From positions 938,091-1,002,090 of the forward strand of contig NZ_CP061317.1 in NCBI RefSeq assembly GCF_018688355.1: a stretch of DNA of 64,000 nt, written 5' to 3'. This document shows positions 59,498 to 64,000 of the stretch, one piece after another; positions within the stretch are counted from its first letter, which is position 1; the number at the start of each line of letters is the position of its first letter. Source of the stretch: Polynucleobacter sp. AP-Elch-400A-B2 (GTDB taxonomy: Bacteria > Pseudomonadota > Gammaproteobacteria > Burkholderiales > Burkholderiaceae). The notes beneath the pieces were generated by a model. It saw only the letters and a program-made list of their open reading frames with translations. It ran no database searches and was not told the DNA's origin. The translations under genes and the position numbers were made by a program.

Positions 59498-60349
59498 TTA
59501 TTCCGCCCTGGTATTGCGCAAAATGAAATCCGCAGTCACCAAGGCAGCATCATTAGTGAATTCATCGGCCAAAATGCGGGCTGCAGCCTCTGAAAGCGAG
59601 ATTTCAATAAAACCGCTCACTTCCCCGTCATGATTGGTGGGTACAAAGTTATCGGCCAGTTCTAGGTCGTAAATATAGAGCTGCTCATCATGAAAGCCCC
59701 GTCCTGGGATAGTGCGGCGCATGTGTATACGACCCACGGGCTCAATTTGATCGGAAATCTGGGCTGGCACACCCGCCTCTTCCCATAATTCCCTGCGGGC
59801 ATTAACCCACGGGGTTTCATCTGCCCCAATACCGCCTGCGGCCAGGTTATCGAGACGGCCAGGGTCAGTAGATTTGGTTTCGCTCCGTCGTCCAAGCCAT
59901 AGATTTCCCGCCTTGGTATGGCCATTGATGTGGGTTGCCATGCTACGAAAGCCAAAAGCACGGAAGGCGGAGCGCTCTAAACGGAAGTATTCGTGACCAT
60001 TTTGATCAATCCAAGCGAAATTCTCATTCCTCCACCCTGGAATAAACCCACCTTGGCGCATCCGATCAGCCATTTTCGAAAGACTTTCAGAGAGCTCCAC
60101 AGGCCTCGCATGGTGAATAGTCAGACGATCGTGGCCCATTTCGATATGAGGGATTGGGTTTTTTGCTAAGAATTCGAGTAAAAAGGCCGTGAAATCAGGG
60201 CTTATATGCCCAATAACCTGCCCAGCTGTGTAGCCACCTAAAAAATGGATGGGTAAATAATCGGGCGGAGCTGGCCTTGCCGTATTTTGGAGTAATTCCT
60301 CTAGTGCAGCGATAGTGCTGCTGGTGAGCTTGGTATTGAGCTTATGCAT
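59498..60349 (-). CDS. Nudix hydrolase with N-terminal DUF4743-type domain
   Basis: 283 residues. The Nudix box is GGIGADE, seven residues, RELWEEAGV (about 170-195), with the extra N-terminal domain (about 1-130) that ends FRLERSAFRAFGFRS. Plant and bacterial relatives act on thiamine-derived or nucleotide diphosphates; being next to thiC, a thiamine-damage role is possible but unproven. Confidence 0.87.
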   Translation of the reverse strand: MHKLNTKLTSSTIAALEELLQNTARPAPPDYLPIHFLGGYTAGQVIGHISPDFTAFLLEFLAKNPIPHIEMGHDRLTIHHARPVELSESLSKMADRMRQGGFIPGWRNENFAWIDQNGHEYFRLERSAFRAFGFRSMATHINGHTKAGNLWLGRRSETKSTDPGRLDNLAAGGIGADETPWVNARRELWEEAGVPAQISDQIEPVGRIHMRRTIPGRGFHDEQLYIYDLELADNFVPTNHDGEVSGFIEISLSEAAARILADEFTNDAALVTADFILRNTRAE

Positions 60350-60520
60350 GCCCTAAGTGTAAGAGAAATTCTGATTACCAAAAACTGATCTAAAAATCTA
60401 TAAATAAATTTGAATTGTCAACAACGATTTACGTATATTTTTGTTAATGGTAAGTGCTCATAAATTAAGCAAGCTAGGTCACTCTATACAAATCTTAGAC
60501 TTACGAAAACTTTTGGGTAT

Positions 60521-60543
60521 TTATCCACAAAGGCTGTGGATAA
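60521..60543. promoter_or_regulatory. Inverted pair of perfect DnaA boxes
   Basis: TTATCCACA (60521-60529) and its reverse complement TGTGGATAA (60535-60543), both exact 9-base DnaA consensus, separated by AAGGC. A third 8/9 match, TTATCCACC, lies at 60683-60691. The pair also forms a 9-base stem that could serve as an RNA hairpin 15 bases after tRNA-Arg, but without a T-run. The rest of 60350-60558 is AT-rich with no other signal seen. Confidence 0.65.
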
Positions 60544-60558
60544 GTTCTGACTTGGAAG

Positions 60559-60633
60559 TGGTCCCGCCGACAGGAATCGAACCTGTATCCCACGCTTAGG
60601 AGGCATGTGCACTATCCATTGTGCTACGGCAAG
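60559..60633 (-). tRNA. tRNA-Arg, anticodon CCT
   Basis: Minus strand: anticodon stem CATGC/GCGTG with loop CTCCTAA gives CCT, for AGG. T arm ACAGG/CCTGT and encoded CCA are normal. The acceptor pairs CTTGCCG with CGGCGGG; positions 2 and 3 are consecutive U-G wobbles and position 1 is C-G. Confidence 0.94.
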
Positions 60634-60693
60634 ATTAAAAAAATTAAAACGTTTTATAAAAAAGATGCTAGTGCAAGTTGCATTATCCACCGA

Positions 60694-60828
60694 TTACCAA
60701 CCACACAGCGCCCACACTTGATTAGTGATTGCGACCGTTAACTCTGGCGCGAAGTATGCGCAGAAAATAATTCCTAATATTGCTGCCAATAGGGTGTGTG
60801 AAACGAAGCGCGAAATGGAAATATTCAT
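60694..60828 (-). CDS. 44-residue predicted membrane peptide after the MFS gene
   Basis: Read from the bases: starts MNISISRFVSHTLLAAILGI, continues with IFCAYFAPEL, then a hydrophilic-aromatic end (VWALCGW). One transmembrane helix is clear (about residues 11-27). It begins seven bases after the MFS stop on the same strand, suggesting a cotranscribed accessory subunit. No good SD is visible, so translation may be coupled. Confidence 0.5.
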   Translation of the reverse strand: MNISISRFVSHTLLAAILGIIFCAYFAPELTVAITNQVWALCGW

Positions 60829-60835
60829 TAAAAAA

Positions 60836-62071
60836 TTAAGCGGTAGTGATGCGATGAATCGCTCGCTCTTTTACTGGCAAATTAATTAAGAATGCAAACA
60901 CACCTAAGGCAATCGAAATATTCCAAACGATCAGATAGGAGCCAGTGCGATCAAATAGGTAGCCACCAAAATAAGCCCCGCAGAAGCTGCCAAGTTGATG
61001 AGAGAAAAATACGAGACCAGACAGCATAGAGAGGTATTTCACACCAAAAATCTGTGCAACGATGGCATTGGTCAATGGGATGGTAGAGAGCCACAAGAAG
61101 CCCATGATGGCCGCAAAAATATAAGTGGTTGTTGGGCTCAGAGGCATATAAACAAAGGCGATGATCGCCACAGATCTGCTGATATAGATCCCTGACAAGA
61201 GGTAGCGCTTTGGCAGGCGTTGGCCTAATATTCCGGCGGCATAGGTTCCAAAAATATTAAATAGACCAATCAATGCGAGGGCGGTAGTGGCTACAAAAGG
61301 TGCGCCAACATCGGGATATATCTTGGATAAATCTTTTAGGTAGGGCGCTAAATGAACCGCAATAAATACCACCTGAAATCCGCAAACAAAATATCCCAAA
61401 GTAAGCAATCTAAAGCTCGGGTTACCCATCGCCTCTTTTAAAGCTTCTTTGATAGTTTGATTGCTAGCTTGCTGCATATTTGCGGCATTAGGTTCGCGCA
61501 ACATAAACGCAATCGGAATCATGAGGCTCGCCATGAGCGCCAATACGAGTAGCGCATCATTAGCACCAAAGTTTGAAAGCAAGCCTTGCTCAACTGGAAT
61601 CATTAAAAATTGTCCGAATGATCCAGCAGCTGCAGTGATGCCCATAGCCCACACTCTTTTTTCAGGGGCAACGTTGCGACCTAAGATTCCATACACCACG
61701 CTATAGGTGGTTGCAGTTTGTGCAAGACCAATGAGTAATCCACCTGCAAATGCAAAACTCAGTGCGTCTGTAGAGATCGCCATGCCGGCTAAACCGAGTG
61801 CATACAATGCGCCCCCGGCAATCATAATTTTGAGTGCGCCGTAACGATCAGCCAATGCTCCGGTGATAGGTTGAACAGCACCCCAAATCAAATTTTGTAA
61901 TGCGATAGTGAGAGCAAAAGTTTCACGACCCCAACCATTGGCGAAGGTGATGGGTAGGTTAAAGAGTCCAAATCCATGACGTATACCCATGGAAAAAGTC
62001 ACCATCAGCCCCCCAAAGATCAGCAGATTCTTTAGTGTGAGGATATTAGATGGGCTGGTTTGCGCTGTCAT
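60836..62071 (-). CDS. Major facilitator superfamily transporter
   Basis: 411 residues with about 12 transmembrane helices and the loop motif GALADRYGALKIM between helices 2 and 3. The pattern (NLIWGAVQPITG, WLSTIPLTNAIVAQIFG, SHQLGSFCGAYFGGYLFD) is that of oxalate/formate- or monocarboxylate-type MFS proteins. Substrate unknown. Divergent neighbours do not name a pathway. Confidence 0.9.
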   Translation of the reverse strand: MTAQTSPSNILTLKNLLIFGGLMVTFSMGIRHGFGLFNLPITFANGWGRETFALTIALQNLIWGAVQPITGALADRYGALKIMIAGGALYALGLAGMAISTDALSFAFAGGLLIGLAQTATTYSVVYGILGRNVAPEKRVWAMGITAAAGSFGQFLMIPVEQGLLSNFGANDALLVLALMASLMIPIAFMLREPNAANMQQASNQTIKEALKEAMGNPSFRLLTLGYFVCGFQVVFIAVHLAPYLKDLSKIYPDVGAPFVATTALALIGLFNIFGTYAAGILGQRLPKRYLLSGIYISRSVAIIAFVYMPLSPTTTYIFAAIMGFLWLSTIPLTNAIVAQIFGVKYLSMLSGLVFFSHQLGSFCGAYFGGYLFDRTGSYLIVWNISIALGVFAFLINLPVKERAIHRITTA

Positions 62072-62097
62072 GGATGTTTTCTCGGTATGTCTAGCGC

Positions 62098-63087
62098 TTA
62101 GGATAGCTTGATTATTTGTTTGCCCAAATAACTGCCCTCAAGCAAATCAATGAAGGTCTGAGGTGCGTTTTGCAGGTTTTCAGTGATTTTTTCGTGCACC
62201 TGGATCTTTTTTTTGACTATGAGGTCTATTAGCTGCTTTTGTATATCCTTCCAGCGAGAAACATGATCTGAGACGATAAATCCCTGAATTAACATGCGAT
62301 TGGCTAGTAAGGTGCGCAGATTGATGCTGTGGAGATGCTCTTCAAGGCCTTCGGCAATCAGTCCGCAGATGGCAATGCGGGAGAAGGGGTTCATTTGAGG
62401 AATCATGCTGTCAAATAGGGTGCCTCCAACATTCTCAAATACCCCATCGATGCCATTGGGGGCATATTTATTTAAGTTGCTAAGCCAATTGCTGTGCTGA
62501 TAAGACAGGCAAAGATCAAAATTGAATACATCCTGCACATAAGCGCATTTTTCCTCAGAGCCTGCAACTCCAATGACATTGGCGCCCTGTAGTTTGGCGA
62601 GTTGGCCGGCAACACTACCTACGGTACCTGCGGCAGAGGTAATGAGGATGGTTTCACCAGTCTGGGGCTTGCAAATATCCATCATTCCAATCCAGGCGGT
62701 GATCCCAGGCATTCCTGCGGCTCCCAGGAGCCAGGTTTCAGAAAAAGGAATTTCAGGAATGAGCTTGATCGCAGCGCAATTCATGACGGCATGGGTTTGC
62801 CATCCCAGCATGCCAATGACTTTATCTCCCGGCTTAAATTGATCAGACTGGGAATCGATAACGATTCCAATACCTTCGCCCATAACAACATCGCCAAGCG
62901 CAATTGAGGGCGCATATGATTTGCGCTCACTCATTCTGCCGCGCACATAGGGATCCAGCGAAAGCCATTGATTTAAAACCAGGACTTGATCGCTCCTGAG
63001 AGGCTCTATATCGGCGTCAATGCATTCAAAGTTATCTTGTGTTACGGTTTGATTTGGCCTGTTACGCAGAATAATTTTAGTATTCAT
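62098..63087 (-). CDS. NADP-dependent MDR-family oxidoreductase
   Basis: 329 residues, zinc-free medium-chain reductase of the 2-alkenal/leukotriene B4 12-hydroxydehydrogenase type (CurA-like). ILRNRPNQTVTQDNF and SLDPYVRGRMSERKSY start it; ITSAAGTVGSVAGQLAKLQG is the Rossmann loop; FENVGGTLFDSMIPQMN follows. Likely reduces alpha,beta-unsaturated carbonyls. ATG 63087 is preferred to one at 63141, which adds a poorly conserved tail. Confidence 0.9.
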   Translation of the reverse strand: MNTKIILRNRPNQTVTQDNFECIDADIEPLRSDQVLVLNQWLSLDPYVRGRMSERKSYAPSIALGDVVMGEGIGIVIDSQSDQFKPGDKVIGMLGWQTHAVMNCAAIKLIPEIPFSETWLLGAAGMPGITAWIGMMDICKPQTGETILITSAAGTVGSVAGQLAKLQGANVIGVAGSEEKCAYVQDVFNFDLCLSYQHSNWLSNLNKYAPNGIDGVFENVGGTLFDSMIPQMNPFSRIAICGLIAEGLEEHLHSINLRTLLANRMLIQGFIVSDHVSRWKDIQKQLIDLIVKKKIQVHEKITENLQNAPQTFIDLLEGSYLGKQIIKLS

Positions 63088-63235
63088 TTTTTTATTGCAA
63101 AATTTTCTTCGTATCCAATAATCAGTACCTTGGCAAAGCAATATGCCTAGGGTTTTTACTGATTGGTGGGGTCAAAACACTTTTTAAATTAATGAGCAAT
63201 TTTGCCACTTACAAGATTCTTTGGAGTATTTATTT

Positions 63236-64000
63236 ATGTCAGCAGTAAATCACATTAGTTCGTTATTGAAAGATAAAAATCTCCTGAAGGGCGATGCATT
63301 TATCGGTGGTAAATGGCTTCAAGCTAAATCTGGCAAAGTTTTTTCAGTAAGCAACCCTGCAACTGGCGAAGAAATCGCCCAGGTTCCCAATCTCGATGTT
63401 GCTGATGCACTGGACGCTGTTGCATTAGCTGAAACTGCATTTACGCAATGGCGTACAAAAACTGGCAAAGAGCGTGCTGCAGTTATGCGTAAGTGGTTTG
63501 ACTTAATTACAGAGCACACCGAAGATCTTGGGATCATCATGTCTCTAGAGCAAGGCAAGCCTTTGGTTGAAGCTAAAGGTGAGATTCATTATGGATCCTC
63601 TTTTATTGAGTGGTTTGCTGAAGAAGCGAAACGAGTAACTGGCGCCATTCCTAGCTCAACTTGGGAAGACAAACGTTTGATGGTTCTCAAACAACCTATT
63701 GGAGTGTGCGTAGCAATTACTCCTTGGAACTTCCCAAGCGCCATGATCACTAGAAAAGTATCTCCAGCACTGGCCGCAGGTTGCTCCATTGTCATCAAGC
63801 CTGCTGAACAAACACCGTTGTCAGCATTGGCATTGGCTGAACTCGCTTCTCGTGCAGGCGTCCCTGATGGGGTGATCAATATTTTAACCGCGGATGCTCA
63901 CAATTCCATTGCAATTGGTAAAGCACTTTGTGACTCTCAAGTAGTGAAGCATCTCTCGTTCACCGGATCTACTGAGGTTGGCAAGTTGCTGATGATGCAG
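63236..64000 (+). CDS. gabD: Succinate-semialdehyde dehydrogenase, N-terminal part
   Basis: 255 codons open to the right edge, so the C-terminus is missing. Aldehyde dehydrogenase family: LLKGDAFIGGKWLQAKSG, MSLEQGKPLVEAKGE, VCVAITPWNFPSAMITRK, VIKPAEQTPLSALA and LSFTGSTEVGKLL; the catalytic Cys lies beyond the window. The GabD-like N-terminus supports succinate semialdehyde as substrate, giving succinate. GGAG lies ten bases before ATG 63236. Confidence 0.93.
   Translation, partial: MSAVNHISSLLKDKNLLKGDAFIGGKWLQAKSGKVFSVSNPATGEEIAQVPNLDVADALDAVALAETAFTQWRTKTGKERAAVMRKWFDLITEHTEDLGIIMSLEQGKPLVEAKGEIHYGSSFIEWFAEEAKRVTGAIPSSTWEDKRLMVLKQPIGVCVAITPWNFPSAMITRKVSPALAAGCSIVIKPAEQTPLSALALAELASRAGVPDGVINILTADAHNSIAIGKALCDSQVVKHLSFTGSTEVGKLLMMQ

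Noticed and set aside
60521..60543. Replication origin at the DnaA boxes
   Set aside because: Only two to three boxes, no dnaA/dnaN neighbours and no set of AT-rich 13-mers; a minor DnaA site is the most that can be said.
60484..60690. 68-residue open frame over tRNA-Arg
   Set aside because: It runs through the tRNA gene, whose fold explains the sequence; such frames across tRNAs are common artefacts.
63319..63879. Minus-strand frames in the gabD region
   Set aside because: Both are shadows of the plus-strand aldehyde dehydrogenase, which has full motif support.

Overview
The window reads as a chromosomal segment of a betaproteobacterium of the Burkholderiaceae, most likely Polynucleobacter or a close relative. 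This is inferred from protein sequence character and gene order (thrS-infC-rpmI-rplT-pheST-ihfA-merR-tRNA-Pro, sucA-sucB-lpd-zapE, dapA-bamC), the moderate GC content, dense packing, and the many stand-alone TctC binding proteins. No database search was possible. There is no phage, insertion sequence, rRNA operon or CRISPR array. Almost every stretch is coding, and no gene-free gap exceeds 300 bases.

Layout. 1-6.5 kb: translation block (end of thrS, infC, rpmI, rplT, pheS, pheT), then ihfA, a MerR-type regulator and tRNA-Pro(GGG). 6.5-8.2 kb: thioesterase, H-NS-like protein, and an HTH protein with a degenerate receiver domain. 8.5-15.1 kb: 2-oxoglutarate dehydrogenase operon plus zapE. 15.2-19.9 kb: PHP phosphatase, trpS, methyltransferase, dapA, bamC. 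20-26.8 kb: a small Ala/Pro lipoprotein, ribosomal oxygenase, SlyD-type FKBP, cysE, trmJ, suhB, lpxH, ppiB, TPR lipoprotein. 26.9-33.3 kb: cysS, alkylbase glycosylase, accA, tilS, a toxin-antitoxin pair, lysC, tRNA-Ser(GCT).

33.4-40.8 kb is the main accessory block. It is a seven-gene minus-strand operon: amidase, TctC, acyl-CoA ligase, a citrate-synthase-fold protein with altered catalytic residues, two short-chain dehydrogenases, and a second TctC. It diverges, through overlapping face-to-face promoters, from a 59-residue HTH/Cys-motif gene. I infer an undescribed carboxylate or amide degradation route. 40.9-45.7 kb: a three-gene mini-operon ending in a zinc-ribbon/Smr protein, an ElaB/YqjD-YqjE-YqjK trio, apt facing a nucleosidase-like gene, and an acyl-CoA ligase. 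45.7-53.1 kb: outer-membrane channel, a membrane protein, trhP, FAH-family hydrolase, ThDP enzyme, a third TctC, an unknown gene.

53.2-59.4 kb is the thiamine block: tRNA-Asn and thiD, converging on thiC-thiO-thiS-thiG-thiE behind a TPP riboswitch whose expression platform hides the thiC ribosome-binding site. 59.5-64 kb: Nudix hydrolase, an inverted pair of perfect DnaA boxes beside tRNA-Arg(CCT), an MFS transporter followed by an unannotated 44-codon membrane peptide, an NADP-dependent oxidoreductase, and the start of a succinate-semialdehyde dehydrogenase.

The core genes serve translation, the TCA cycle (2-oxoglutarate to succinyl-CoA), lysine and cell-wall precursors (lysC, dapA), the envelope (bamC, lpxH, accA) and thiamine supply. 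Thiamine diphosphate feeds SucA and the ThDP enzyme at 49.6 kb. Small genes and regulatory sites described here were read directly from the bases; their functions are mostly inferred.
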